Shown: positions 1-14,576 of the stretch, in pieces
Position numbering within the stretch: the stretch's first letter is position 1
Layout: every line of letters begins with the position of its first letter
From: Ficedula albicollis
Taxonomy: Eukaryota > Chordata > Aves > Passeriformes > Muscicapidae
Length of the DNA: 64,000 bases
NCBI RefSeq assembly: GCF_000247815.1
Contig: NC_021676.1
Coordinates: 6,567,943-6,631,942 of the forward strand
Direction of reading: 5' to 3'
Position numbers and translations under genes: made by a program
Notes under the pieces: generated by a model
What the model was told of the DNA's origin: nothing
What the model saw: the letters and a program-made list of their open reading frames with translations, nothing else
The model's database searches: none

Positions 1-544
1 GTCCCACATCCTCTCTTAATGGCTGTCCAACAAAGGGCAGCAGCATGCCTCAGTGCCCTGGCCCACAGGAATTAGCCTTTGCTTTACCTGGACAATGAGG
101 GCTTTTGTTCATGGGAAGAAGGCACCTGACTGCAGCAGGTGACACTCACTTGGCTCTGAGACTTGGGGAGGTTAAAACTCCCTGACTCTTGGTGATCTGT
201 AAGGAATGGTCCCCTCCAAGACAGCCTGCTCCGGTTGATTGGGCAGTTTGCTGATGTTGTTCATCAACAAATCATGCTGCTATCAGTGGTGTTATCAAGC
301 CCCCTCCATGCTTGGTGAGTTTCTCTTTGTTGTCATCCAGGTTGCGAGGTGATCTCTCAGCTGTGGTCCCCGTGATGAGCTCCACTGAAGCCCGACTCTG
401 TTTGCTCCCCTGGGATTTCACAGGTGCAGCCAGTCATGGAGTTCAGGCACGTGTTCCTCTGACGTGATAAAAACAACATCTCTGGCGAACCTAGAAATGT
501 TGCTGTGAAATATTTTCTGTGAAAAATCAGACAAGTTAGTGAGG
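1..544. other. Unassigned non-coding sequence
   Basis: I see no open frame with family resemblance, no RNA gene and no recognisable repeat here. It ends where the first CR1 fragment begins. Confidence 0.4.
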
Positions 545-893
545 GAAGAAGAGCACGGGTCTGATGAGGGGTGGCTGAGGAGGCTGGGGGTGCTCAGCCT
601 GGAGGAAAGGAGGTTTCTGGCCAAGTGGGGGTCAGTCTCTTTTCCCAGGTAACAGAACAAGGGAAAACAGCCTCAGATTGCACCAGGGGAAGTTCAGGTT
701 GGATAGTGGGAAAATTATTTTCCAGAAAGGACTGTCCAGGGCAGTGGTGGAGTCCCCATCCCTGGAGGGATTTAGCAGGCATGTGGATGTGGCACCTGGG
801 GACATGGCTTAGTGGTGGCCTTGGCAGTGCTGGGGGAGCTGGGCTCAATCTCAGAGTGCTTTTCCAACCTCAGTGCTGCTGTGATTCTGTGTC
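545..893 (+). mobile_element. CR1 LINE 3' fragment (avian)
   Basis: A 5'-truncated CR1 retrotransposon on the + strand. Visible landmarks are the GAGG-GGCTGAGG start, the block TTGCACCAGGGGAAGTTCAG, the TGGTGGAGTCCCCATCCCTG block, and the 3' terminus CTTTTCCAACC followed by GTGATTCTGTG. CR1 copies are typically 5'-truncated and end in short ATTCTRTG-type repeats rather than poly-A. The reverse-transcriptase part is absent, so this copy cannot move by itself. Confidence 0.88.
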
Positions 894-2104
894 TAAGGAG
901 GAAGTGGGGAAGAAGAAAAAGGGATAGAACCTCATTTTGCTGGTTCAGTCCAACGGGAGTGCATTCTGTGCCAGTCGCTCACATGAACATGCTGAGATAT
1001 GATTAGCTTTGACTACTCTGATACTTATCTGCATAATTTGTTCTCTGTTTTCACTTATCTCTTCTTTAATAAGGAAACATGCCAATAACTGAATGCGTGG
1101 GTCAAGTTCTATTTGTCAATTTAATTTGTTTTGGCTACGACGTGAAGATTAAAACATGCAAGTGAGGGAAACAGGCTGAATACGAAAGCAGGTGATCTGA
1201 GTGCCCAGCCAGAAACCTGGGCTTAAACCATCCACTGCAAACCCCTACTTGGGACAGTAACACTTCCCTGTAGAAGGGAACTGATGCAATCAGGTTCAAA
1301 CCTGCCTCTGGTGAGCCAGATGTGGCCAAAAAGGATGTACTCATTAAATATGAGCCACAACGATCTCAGACTTCTGGATTGTCCTAAACAGGATTTTTTT
1401 TTTTTTAATTGGCAAGTAAATGCAGCTGAAAATCACTTTTCTTTTTGTAACTGCTGGTATTGTACAGATGTCACATGGCCAGAGCATTTTGGGAAGAGGG
1501 TTTAAGGGTAGGTGCTGAGGAACAGAAATTCAAAGGAGAGGCAGATCTTCCCTGGCATTCACATCTTGCCCCTGAGTGGGAAGGGCAGTGGGTGTTGGAC
1601 ACCACTATGGGTCTCAGAGTAAGGGGCTTTTACAGAGAGCATTTCATCCTGCAGAATGGCACCACCCAGGTACACTCCCTGAGCAAAAATATTTTTCCTG
1701 CAAGAAAATCAGTAGCAGAAAGGGGATGTAAGAAAGAGTGATATTTAATGTGATATGAAAGAGATAATTATTCATGGCAGATGATGGTGACAGCTGGGGA
1801 ATCACAGTGTCAAACTCAACATAGTGATGGAGAGGAGTTACTGGTTGTACACACAGGAATTGTTCCTTTTCCCTGAATAAAACATACTTTGCTTTCCCAC
1901 ACTTGCTGGTGTGGCAGGCAGGACAGTGCAAAGGATAAAGGATACTTTCACTAAAGGGCTTCCAGGAAGGAAATCCTGTTTTGTTGGGTTTCTTATTTTG
2001 CAGAAGAATCTTCTGTTTGAATCCAACCCTCGCTGCTCTCAGCAGAAGGCAGCAGAAACTGAGCCCTCACACAATCGAGGGTAACACTGTGTGTGTGAGC
2101 TCTG
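894..2104. other. Unassigned non-coding sequence
   Basis: AT-rich intergenic sequence with a short T-run near 1391-1406. No coding region, RNA gene or repeat family is recognised. Short open frames here have no splice-site context or family resemblance. Confidence 0.4.
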
Positions 2105-2163
2105 GGGTAATGGTTAGACTCGATCCTAAAGGTCTTTTCCAGCCTAAATGGTTCTGTGATTCA
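2105..2163 (+). mobile_element. Short CR1 3'-terminal fragment
   Basis: About 60 bp matching only the last part of CR1: a GGTTAGACTCGATCCTAAAG-like block, then GGTCTTTTCCAGCC and a terminal GGTTCTGTGATTC. The order and spacing are those of CR1 3' ends. No further CR1 sequence is clear upstream, so it is an extreme 5' truncation or an old remnant. Confidence 0.7.
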
Positions 2164-4156
2164 CTGGAAATCCTGACTAGCTGGGGTAACAGCTAGGACA
2201 GAATGAAAGGACTGTCTGCTTTTCCTTGACTCAAAAGACAGATTGTGATACCTGGGAATGCTTCAGCCTGATCAGGGCTGGCTCTTCTTGCTGTGGGGTT
2301 TTACAGAGAGGGCTGAGGAGTACCCACTGCCAGAGCAGGCATCACAGAGTGACTCCCTGCTGTGACTCACTTGTCGCCCAGGCTCCAAGCAAGCTGGAAA
2401 ATCTTGAGTTGAAGCTGAGCCAGACTCAAGGGACATTCACCAGCTGCCTGGAGGACCCTGCTGGCTCCTGGCTGGGTCGTGGCAGCCCAGCCACCATCAC
2501 CTCCCTGCTTGCAGCAGTGACAGCATGAGGGATCTCTCCCCACACCAGAGGAGTCACCCATCAGGAGAGCGATTCTGTGTGTTACCTGCTTCTACCTTCT
2601 CCCTGGAGCCAGGAGTGTTGCAAGTGAGTGAGCAGCTACAAAAGAACCACCTAAATAAGACGAAGTCATAAATCTGTGCTGGCTTGTTTTCACTGTGGCT
2701 TTATTTGATACTTGTCTCAGAAAGATCAAGAGAGTCAAGGGCAAAGCAGGCTGTAAGGAATGAAGTGATGGCTTTGTCCACTGATCCCTCCTGCACCAGC
2801 AGGGCCCAGAGTGCTACAAACAGCTGTGGACAACCTGAGGAATCATGCCAGGCACGAGGGGCTCATCACACACCTCACACACCTCACACTGCCCACAGGG
2901 CTCTGCTGAGCTGGGCCTCACAAGTCTTCCTGGTCTGGGGAATCTTGGGGCTTGTGCTTGTCCATGGACATATCTCACCCTCCAGGGAAACAGGGGATGT
3001 GGAAAAGATGAGGTAAGTGAAACAAGAAGAACACTTCTGTCCAAAATGTTCAGATCAAAGTCAGACAGGGAAGATGCTGGAGGCAGGAGAGAAAAAGTCA
3101 TCTGGTTTGCTTTTTTTCATCCAAAAGAAAATGAGCCTAGGGAAAAACATATCCAAGAGTGACACTGCCTGGATTTCTGAGCAACTTTCCTGGGCACTCC
3201 AAGACCCTGGGCCAAGAAATATTTGAAGCTGTGAGTGCAATGGGTCCCTCAGAGCAGACTGACACAGTGACAGCTTCCTCCATGGTGTGCACCAGGAGAA
3301 ATTATGGTCTGGGTCCCTCTTTAAGCAGTTTCTATCTTTACAGCCCCACATTCCAGCCTGGCAGTGCTGGAGCTGCCTGCCCTGTGCCCGTGATCACCCT
3401 GCTGTGAAAATGCCCTGGAACAGGCTCATGGACCTGGCTGCTCGTTTGTAGTAGAGCAGAAAAAGTCATTGTCACTGCCAAGAAAAGACAAAAGGCCACC
3501 AAACAATAACCCAGCCGTAAATAAAGACTACAAATAGGGAGATGGTGGAAGGTAGCTACAGGCTTCCTCTCATACTCATGGCACCCAGCTTGGAAATTGT
3601 CCTTCAGGTGAAGATGCTGTGTGTGCCATGAGCAGCCTTTTCTGATCAGAAATTTTTCAGTGAAAAAGAAAAAAATCTGCTTCTCTTACTTTATGTAGGT
3701 CAATATTAGGATGCAAGGTCTGAGCTCAACTTTGAGTGGAAAACAGGGATAAGTGATGCCTGTGGCCCCTAACGCCCCATGTCTCATAAAGAGGGAGCTC
3801 CTGCAAGGATTTGAAAGTAAGTTTGAAAATCAATTCAAAAGTACAATCAATTGAACAGAATGAAGCTGTGGGGACAAGTGAGAGCAAAAGGTTGTGCAAA
3901 GATCATGGTACACTGAAAAATCACACTGATTGCAGCTGCCTTCATGCTGTGACTGCCCTCTTGAAACAGCTCTCTGCAAGATTTGTTGGGCAAAGGCTGA
4001 AATGTTATTCAGTTGTACGACAACACCATAACTGTGCCATTGTTGTTGCCAGGTGGGTAAGAAAGGGGATTTGCATTAAATCCTGAGGACATACTTTAGG
4101 CAGCAGTTCGCTCCTGCCATTGCTGGGTTTCAATCCAATTCCTGATCCCTCTGGCA
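2164..4156. other. Unassigned non-coding sequence
   Basis: No gene or repeat family recognised. A small CACACCTCACAC repeat lies near 2869-2889. The region runs directly into the GGAGA tract. Confidence 0.35.
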
Positions 4157-5079
4157 GAGGGGAGAGGAGAGGAGAGGAGAGGAGAGGAGAGGAGAGGAGA
4201 GGAGAGGAGAGGAGAGGAGAGGAGAGGAGAGGAGAGGAGAGGAGAGGAGAGGAGAGGAGAGGAGAGGAGAGGAGAGGAGAGGAGAGGAGAGGAGAGGAGA
4301 GGAGAGGAGAGGAGAGGAGAGGAGAGGAGAGGAGAGGAGAGGAGAGGAGAGGAGAGGAGAGGAGAGGAGAGGAGAGGAGAGGAGAGGAGAGGAGAGGAGA
4401 GGAGAGGAGAGGAGAGGAGAGGAGAGGAGAGGAGAGGAGAGGAGAGGAGAGGAGAGGAGAGGAGAGGAGAGGAGAGGAGAGGAGAGGAGAGGAGAGGAGA
4501 GGAGAGGAGAGGAGAGGAGAGGAGAGGAGAGGAGAGGAGAGGAGAGGAGAGGAGAGGAGAGGAGAGGAGAGGAGAGGAGAGGAGAGGAGAGGAGAGGAGA
4601 GGAGAGGAGAGGAGAGGAGAGGAGAGGAGAGGAGAGGAGAGGAGAGGAGAGGAGAGGAGAGGAGAGGAGAGGAGAGGAGAGGAGAGGAGAGGAGAGGAGA
4701 GGAGAGGAGAGGAGAGGAGAGGAGAGGAGAGGAGAGGAGAGGAGAGGAGAGGAGAGGAGAGGAGAGGAGAGGAGAGGAGAGGAGAGGAGAGGAGAGGAGA
4801 GGAGAGGAGAGGAGAGGAGAGGAGAGGAGAGGAGAGGAGAGGAGAGGAGAGGAGAGGAGAGGAGAGGAGAGGAGAGGAGAGGAGAGGAGAGGAGAGGAGA
4901 GGAGAGGAGAGGAGAGGAGAGGAGAGGAGAGGAGAGGAGAGGAGAGGAGAGGAGAGGAGAGGAGAGGAGAGGAGAGGAGAGGAGAGGAGAGGAGAGGAGA
5001 GGAGAGGAGAGGAGAGGAGAGGAGAGGAGAGGAGAGGAGAGGAGAGGAGAGGAGAGGAGAGGAGAGGAGAGGAGAGGAG
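4157..5079. repeat. Perfect (GGAGA)n pentanucleotide tract
   Basis: About 184 uninterrupted copies of a 5-bp purine-only unit, roughly 0.92 kb, with no visible substitution. All six frames stay open (Leu-Leu-Ser-Ser-Pro one way, Arg-Gly-Glu-Glu the other) because the unit contains no stop; these are not proteins. A pure homopurine/homopyrimidine mirror-like tract of this length can adopt triplex (H-DNA) structure in principle. Confidence 0.97.
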
Positions 5080-5697
5080 CTGGGTGCAAGAACAGAAGGG
5101 GAGAAAGGGACAGGGCACAAGTGAATCTGTGACCTTCGCACACGAAGCTCGGAAAGCCGCTGGCGCTCCCGGGGCAGGGCAGCTCCCGGCGATCACCCAG
5201 TGCCCTCTGCTGACACCAGACCGGAGTAGCCTCTGCAGAAGCCCGAGCGGTATCAACAGAGATCCCGAGCTGTTAATTCCTCTGGCAGCACAAAACCACA
5301 GCAATTCCCCTCTGGGAAAACGCTGGAGCCGCGTTTGCCTGTCCCTTCGCGCAGCTCCTGCGGGGATGCTCCGTGTCCTGCCCGTGCCTGCCCCAGTGCG
5401 CCCACGGAAACACCCGAGATTCAGCCCTGCGGGATGCTGTGGAAAAACACTCCCAGAGACCGACTTTGCTCCACATCGTGTGTAAAGGGGTTGATCCTCC
5501 TGTGCCGGTGGAGGGTGTTTCTACGTCCGTGTGTCCGTGTGAAGGGGTGCTCACAATCTGCTTCGCCTCCCCAGCTGATTCCTGCCTGGTGTCGGTGCCC
5601 TCTAGTGTTGTGAACACTCCAGTATGTTAAAAAAAAAAAAAACAAAACAAAACCTGAAAAATTGATCTCTGCTTCAGAATTCCTGGCTTTGCTAACT
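5080..5697. other. GC/CpG-rich unassigned segment
   Basis: Relatively CpG-rich DNA (many CG dinucleotides between about 5130 and 5560) followed by an A-rich stretch at 5627-5652. It could contain a promoter or a non-coding first exon, but no TATA box, clear donor site or coding frame supports one. Confidence 0.3.
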
Positions 5698-6711
5698 CTT
5701 AATACACTAACTCCATAAATTATGCAGCACAGTTACAATTTAACGGAGACAGCGTGACCCTGAGCTGACAGATGATCACAACATACCAGACACCTGAGAA
5801 CAGGGTTCTGTAAGCTGAAGCTAACATCTCTAGGGCCTCAGCCTGCAAGCCACTCCCAAATCTGCTGGCTGTACTGCACCACACCTGACACAGCCATCCC
5901 TGCATCTGGGATTATCAGCTCTCCCAGATGTTCTCCTGGCTGTGGCTGCAAGGTGCTGATAGAGCTGGGAAACAATCCACCCCAGTAACACCTGGCCCAA
6001 GGGACAGGAACTGGGATTAGAGCAGGACTGCCAGGTTTGGTCTCAGACGCAGAGTTGGTGGGCTCAGGCTGCTCAGAGCAGCGTGGCTTCTCAGGACCTC
6101 AGTGAGGACCACGACTAACCAACCACTAACCACCAGAAACTATCACTAACCACCACTAACCACCACAAACTATAACTAGTCTCCACTAACCAACAATTAA
6201 CCACCTTAATACACTAACTCCATAAATTATGCAGCACAGTTACAATTTAACGGAGACAGCGTGACCCTGAGCTGACAGATGATCACAACATACCAGACAC
6301 TTGAGAACAGGGTTCTGTAAGCTGAAGCTAACATCTCTAGGGCCTCAGCCTGCAAGCCACTCCCAAATCTGCTGGCTGTACTGCACCACACCTGACACAG
6401 CCATCCCTGCATCTGGGATTATCAGCTCTCCCAGATGTTCTCCTGGCTGTGGCTGCAAGGTGCTGATAGAGCTGGGAAACAATCCACCCCAGTAACACCT
6501 GGCCCAAGGGACAGGAACTGGGATTAGAGCAGGACTGCCAGGTTTGGTCTCAGACGCAGAGTTGGTGGGCTCAGGCTGCTCAGAGCAGCGTGGCTTCTCA
6601 GGACCTCAGTGAGGACCACGACTAACCAACCACTAACCACCACAAACTATCACTAACCACCACAAACTATAACTAGTCGCCACTAACCAACAATTAACCA
6701 CTGCAAACTAT
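5698..6711. repeat. 507-bp tandem duplication, two copies
   Basis: Copy 1 is 5698-6204 and copy 2 is 6205-6711, an offset of 507 bp throughout. Both begin CTTAATACACTAACTCC and end in CTAACCA-rich sequence with CAACAATTAACCAC. Only a few substitutions separate them (for example C/T at the base equivalent to 6301), so the duplication is recent. The unit has no recognisable coding content. Confidence 0.93.
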
Positions 6712-7178
6712 TGCAACCACTAACCACCACTATCCAACCACTAACCAACTGTAAGCCACCGTAAACTATCACTAACAAACCGCTAACCACCCACTAACCA
6801 CCACTGACCAACCGTAAACCACCACAAACTATCACTTACCACCACAAACCAACCACTAACCAATCAGTAACCACCACAGACTATCACAAAGCACCACTGA
6901 CCAACTACTAACCACCACTAACCAACCAAGAAACAGCACAAACTATCACTAACCACCACAAACTATCACTAACCAACACTAAGCACCACAAAGTATCACA
7001 AACCACCACTAACCAACCCACAAACCACCACAGGCTATCATTAACCACCACTAGCAAAAAAACTAACCAACCACAGACCTCTACAAACAATCACAAAGCA
7101 CCACTAACCACCACTAATTAACCACAAACACCACTAACTAATCACTAACCCCCACTAACCGCCCCCACACCACCAACC
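6616..7178. repeat. Degenerate CTAACCACCA minisatellite
   Basis: Continuous degenerate array built from ACTAACCACC and ACAAACTATC-like decamers. It extends from the end of the 507-bp duplication, whose own tail is the same material. Units vary in length and base, indicating an older array than the perfect ones nearby. It is not telomeric: CCCTAA is never tandem here. Confidence 0.85.
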
Positions 7179-7430
7179 GCGGCAGTCAGGCACAGCAGCT
7201 CGGGGCGGGGCAGCTCTGCCCGTGCCCCCCCAGCCGCCGGACGCTCTAGGGCACATCCTTCCCTCGGTGCCACCGGCTTTTAGCAGAATCCCGTTCTGCA
7301 GGTGTCCCCTGCTGCGGGGACCGCGCTCAGCGACACCGCTCCCGTGCCAGGTCCCGCAGGGCTCCGGCTGCTGCTGCTGTGCCCACGGCCCGCCACGGGA
7401 GCCCTGGGTGATGCAATGATGCGATTGCCC
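7179..7430. other. CpG-rich spacer
   Basis: Short GC-rich segment between two arrays, with GGGGCGGGG near 7202. No transcript or coding evidence is visible. Confidence 0.3.
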
Positions 7431-8443
7431 CGGAGAGGATCAATGAAATCATCCTCACCGCCCGGAGAGGATCATTGAAATCATCCTCACCGCCCCGAGC
7501 GGATCACTGAAATCATCCTCACCGCCCGGAGCGGATCACTGAAATCATCCTCACCTCCTGGAGAGGATCATTGTAATCATCCTCACCTCCCGGAGGGATC
7601 ACTGAAATCATCCTCACCGCCCGGAGAGGATCAATGAAATCATCCTCACCGCCCGGAGAGGATCATTGAAATCATCCTCACCGCCCCGAGCGGATCATCA
7701 AAATCATCCTCACCGCCCGGAGAGGATCATTGAAATCATCCTCACCGCCCCGAGCGGATCATCAAAATCATCCTCACCGCCCGGAGAGGATCATTGAAAT
7801 CATCCTCACCGCCCCGAGCGGATCATCAAAATCATCCTCACCGCCCGGAGAGGATCATTGAAATCATCCTCACCGCCCCGAGCGGATCATCAAAATCATC
7901 CTCACCGCCCGGAGAGGATCATTGAAATCATCCTCACCGCCCCGAGCGGATCATCAAAATCATCCTCACCGCCCGGAGAGGATCATTGAAATCATCCTCA
8001 CCGCCCCGAGCGGATCATCAAAATCATCCTCACCGCCCGGAGAGGATCATTGAAATCATCCTCACCGCCCCGAGCGGATCATCAAAATCATCCTCACCGC
8101 CCGGAGAGGATCATTGAAATCATCCTCACCGCCCCGAGCGGATCATCAAAATCATCCTCACCGCCCGGAGAGGATCATTGAAATCATCCTCACCGCCCCG
8201 AGCGGATCATCAAAATCATCCTCACCGCCCGGAGAGGATCATTGAAATCATCCTCACCGCCCCGAGCGGATCATCAAAATCATCCTCACCGCCCGGAGAG
8301 GATCATTGAAATCATCCTCACCGCCCCGAGCGGATCATCAAAATCATCCTCACCGCCCGGAGAGGATCATTGAAATCATCCTCACCGCCCCGAGCGGATC
8401 ATTGAAATCATCTTCACCTCCCGGAGAGGATCATTGAAATCAT
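7431..8443. repeat. 32-bp minisatellite with 64-bp higher-order period
   Basis: 31 complete 32-bp monomers plus a partial one; one monomer near 7590 lacks a base. Two monomer types exist: type A with GGAGAGGATCATTGAAATC and type B with CGAGCGGATCATCAAAATC. From about 7654 to 8390 they alternate strictly A-B, giving eleven 64-bp dimers. Monomers at the left end are mixed. The last monomer joins a CR1 fragment directly. Confidence 0.95.
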
Positions 8444-8445
8444 AC

Positions 8446-8832
8446 TATGGTCATATGAGGAGCGGCTGGGGGAGCTGGGAAAGGGGCTCAGCCTGGGGAA
8501 AAAGGGGATCAGGGGAACTTCTGGCTCTGCACAACTCCCTGACAGTAGGGGACAGCCAGGGGGGTCAGGCTCTGCTCCAGGGAACAGGGACAGGAGGAGA
8601 GGGAACGGCCCCAAATTGCACCAGAAGAGGTTCAGGTTGGATATTGAGGGAAAACTTCTTCCCTGAAAAGTGGTCAGGCACAAGATGCCCAAGGCACTGG
8701 TGGAATCACCATGGTCGGAGGTGTTCGAAAGGAGTACGGGTGTGGCACTCAGGGGCACTGTTTAGTGGTGAACACGGTGCTGGTTTAACATTGGAACTCG
8801 ATGTTCTCAAAGGCCTTTTCCAACCATAGTAA
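8446..8832 (+). mobile_element. CR1 LINE 3' fragment
   Basis: A + strand CR1 3' end: TATGAGGAGCGGCTGGGGGA, TTGCACCAGAAGAGGTTCAG, AAAACTTCTTCCCTGAAAAG, a TGGTGGAATCACCATGG block, then AAAGGCCTTTTCCAACC. The terminal repeat is eroded. It abuts the 32-bp array with no spacer and carries no reverse-transcriptase sequence. Confidence 0.88.
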
Positions 8833-8940
8833 TTTGGTGAAGTTGACTTCTTAACAGCATTTTAGTAAATCCTTTCAGTTATTCCAACTTGACATTCAGG
8901 CTTCTGTTGAAGCTGTTCCACAGTGACAGTGAGTGACACC

Positions 8941-9055
8941 ACTAGCCACCCACAAACCACCACAAACTGTCACTAACCACCATTAACCAACCACAGACCA
9001 CCACAAACTACCACTAACCACTGAGGTTAGTGAGGTTATCACAAACCACTGAGGA
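8941..9055. repeat. Second block of CTAACCACCA-type minisatellite
   Basis: About 115 bp of the same ACCACAAACT/ACTAACCACC decamers seen at 6616-7178, separated from them by the 32-bp array and a CR1 copy. It ends with a small TTAGTGAGGTTA inverted variant near 9024. Confidence 0.8.
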
Positions 9056-11831
<2,776 letters not shown>

Positions 11832-13264
11832 GCGGGAAGGTAATGAAAGTTACTAAGAGTTAGGTGTGGGACGGAAAACAGCTGGAAATCCAAAGTTTTA
11901 GGAGATTTGGAGGTGTTACTTGAGATACCTGGTAGGGCAGAGTGTGGGGTTCCGAGGTGGGCAGCTCTAACTTGGCACAAATCACTGGCAAGTGGGCATT
12001 GTGCCCTGGGGACTCCTGCTGTGTGCTAAAGAGGGCTGAGAGCAGCCCGGAGCACTTCCTCTCCCACCCGAGCACACGGTGCTTTCGCTTAAAGCAAACA
12101 CGAGTCCCCAGCCACTCCAGATAAAACAATTCGTGGGCAATTGTGTGCATAGAACCTCCAGTCCGGGAAACCTGCTGATTTCCAAGCCACGTGGAAAGCC
12201 TCAGATTCCACCTTTTTTTTCTCTTTTTTTGCTTCTGTGAGAAGCCCTTTGCCCAGAGGAGTCCCACTTCTGCATGGATCTCCCAGCATGGTTTGTAGCA
12301 CAAGGAGATGACGAGACACTGCCTGAACCAGTGAGGGAATGGCTGAGCAGGAGACTGGAACTGGCTGTGGCCAACCATGAGGCATGCACTCATATTTTCC
12401 AGATAGCATTTTTTTTTCTCCTGCTTTTCACTTGCAGTTCTTATTTAGGATTTCAGCTCTCTGTTCTTAGGTTCCAATGTATACAAGTGTCTCATCTTGA
12501 GGCATTGTGCTGCCTGACTGTGCCAGTCAGTCCTGCAGCAGAGTAGAAACCTCCTGTAATGTGTGTGCTGGCTCACATGGTGACATGGAGGAGACACTGC
12601 TGGGGTGTGGGTGTCTGGGCACCTCCTGTCCCGGGGCTGGAGGGGACAGGGTCTGTGGCTGGGATGGGAAGCAGCCCACCCCATCTCCTCCTGTCCTGCC
12701 TGCATCCCTGCCCCAGAACCTGCTGGGCAGATGGGGAGAATCAGCAGCACTGAAAGTTTCACTGATTACTTTCATTTTGTGCCCTTTCACTTATTATTTT
12801 CCTCACCCTTGTTTTCCTCCCAGAATCCTTTAGCTGCACACAAAAGAAACAGATTAGACTCCAATATTGTCTAATTTTTTTTTTTTAATTACACTTTCAC
12901 AGAGAAAAGACAATGGCTGAGCTGTAGTGTTGTCACAGGGTGGATGAACTGCAGCTCATGCTGTGGCACTGCTGGAACCATTTCGTCTCATGCAGTGAAA
13001 CTCATTCAGGAGCTCATGGTTTTGGTATCTTAAGGGCTGATGCAGTGAGGAGCCCATTCTGCTCTTCTGCTCAGGCAGGATGTCCCTTTAAGGCAATAAA
13101 AGAGTTCTTTAACAAATTAATGATGTTTTTAAGTTAGATCTCATGCATCTGGGACTGTTCTTCTTCCCCTCAACCTCTAACTACATTGATACTGTGTCCC
13201 ATATATAATCATTGTTACCTTTTTGCCTTTATATTCCTCTGTGGCAGATAAAATCTGTGGCTCT
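11832..13264. other. Unassigned non-coding sequence
   Basis: No gene recognised. It contains T-rich patches (around 12212-12230, 12409-12419 and 12876-12888). The longest open frame (about 177 codons, - strand, 11860-12393) has no family resemblance or splice context. Confidence 0.35.
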
Positions 13265-14576
13265 GGCAGTCTCAAGGAGACTCCACGTGGTTCCCAAAGA
13301 GGTGGGAGTTGTTGGTTTTGGCTTTTCCTTTAACCTCAGTGAGACCAGTTGTCTCAGCCAAACATTAGGTGATTCAAGGTTGCTGCCATACCAGGGCAGC
13401 ACCAGGTGGTTTAGATGGGTCCTTCATGTACAAATCAAATGTCTTGGGTCTGGTGGCGTTGAAATAAGAAGTACAAAGATCCCCCAGCTTTGAATTTCAT
13501 GCCAGATATTCAGCAAAATGCTGGTTCCCTGTATTGCTACAGTTGAGCAGCAGCAGACCTGCCCTGTGCCCCGTATCCTGCTGGCACGTTGGCTCTGGCT
13601 GTCCCCTCCATCCTGAGTGATTCCATCATCCTGGCAGATGTCCTTGTGCTTGGAGCAGCTCTGACACAGGATTCCTTTGGCCTGTGTAACTTTCTGTATT
13701 TGGCAAACTGCTTTAAACCGGGTTCTTGTGGGGAGGGGGCTTTGAGGGCATTGTCTCAGCTGCAGGCCCTCTGAAAGGCTGGGAAATTCTGTAAATATAT
13801 GGTAGAAAGTGGCAAAGTTGTGTTCACAGGACAGCTGGTTTGGTTTTTTATTTGGTGAGGGGTTTTTGTTTGTTTTTTTGTTTTTATTTTTTGGGGGTTT
13901 TTTGTTTGGGGGTTTTTTTGGGCAGTCTCAAGGAGACTCCACGTGGTTCCCAAAGAGGTGGGAGTTGTTGGTTTTGGCTTTTCCTTTAACCTCAGTGAGA
14001 CCAGTTGTCTCAGCCAAACATTAGGTGATTCAAGGTTGCTGCCATACCAGGGCAGCACCAGGTGGTTTAGATGGGTCCTTCATGTACAAATCAAATGTCT
14101 TGGGTCTGGTGGCGTTGAAATAAGAAGTACAAAGATCCCCCAGCTTTGAATTTCATGCCAGATATTCAGCAAAATGCTGGTTCCCTGTATTGCTACAGTT
14201 GAGCAGCAGCAGACCTGCCCTGTGCCCCGTATCCTGCTGGCACGTTGGCTCTGGCTGTCCCCTCCATCCTGAGTGATTCCATCATCCTGGCAGATGTCCT
14301 TGTGCTTGGAGCAGCTCTGACACAGGATTCCTTTGGCCTGTGTAACTTTCTGTATTTGGCAAACTGCTTTAAACCGGGTTCTTGTGGGGAGGGGGCTTTG
14401 AGGGCATTGTCTCAGCTGCAGGCCCTCTGAAAGGCTGGGAAATTCTGTAAATATATGGTAGAAAGTGGCAAAGTTGTGTTCACAGGACAGCTGGTTTGGT
14501 TTTTTATTTGGTGAGGGGTTTTTGTTTGTTTTTTTGTTTTTATTTTTTGGGGGTTTTTTGTTTGGGGTTTTTTTTT
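13265..14576. repeat. 656-bp tandem duplication, two copies
   Basis: Copy 1 is 13265-13920 and copy 2 is 13921-14576, with a constant 656-bp offset and essentially identical sequence. Both begin GGCAGTCTCAAGGAGACTCC and end in a T/G-rich tail of TTTTTGTTTGTTTTTT type. No coding content is recognised; the 61-codon frames duplicated within it are by-products. Confidence 0.95.

Noticed and set aside
4005..5304. Long Leu-Leu-Ser-Ser-Pro and Arg-Gly-Glu-Glu frames
   Set aside because: Translation of the GGAGA pentanucleotide tract in frames without stops.
7431..8443. CRISPR-like array (alternating 32-bp units)
   Set aside because: The alternating elements are themselves diverged copies of one monomer, not unique spacers, and the context is vertebrate.
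6616..9055. Interstitial telomeric sequence
   Set aside because: CTAACC occurs often but never as tandem CCCTAA. Two adjacent copies at about 30180 are too few to mean anything.
11860..12393. 177-codon - strand frame
   Set aside because: No family resemblance, and Lys-rich runs come from T-rich DNA. It is probably fortuitous.
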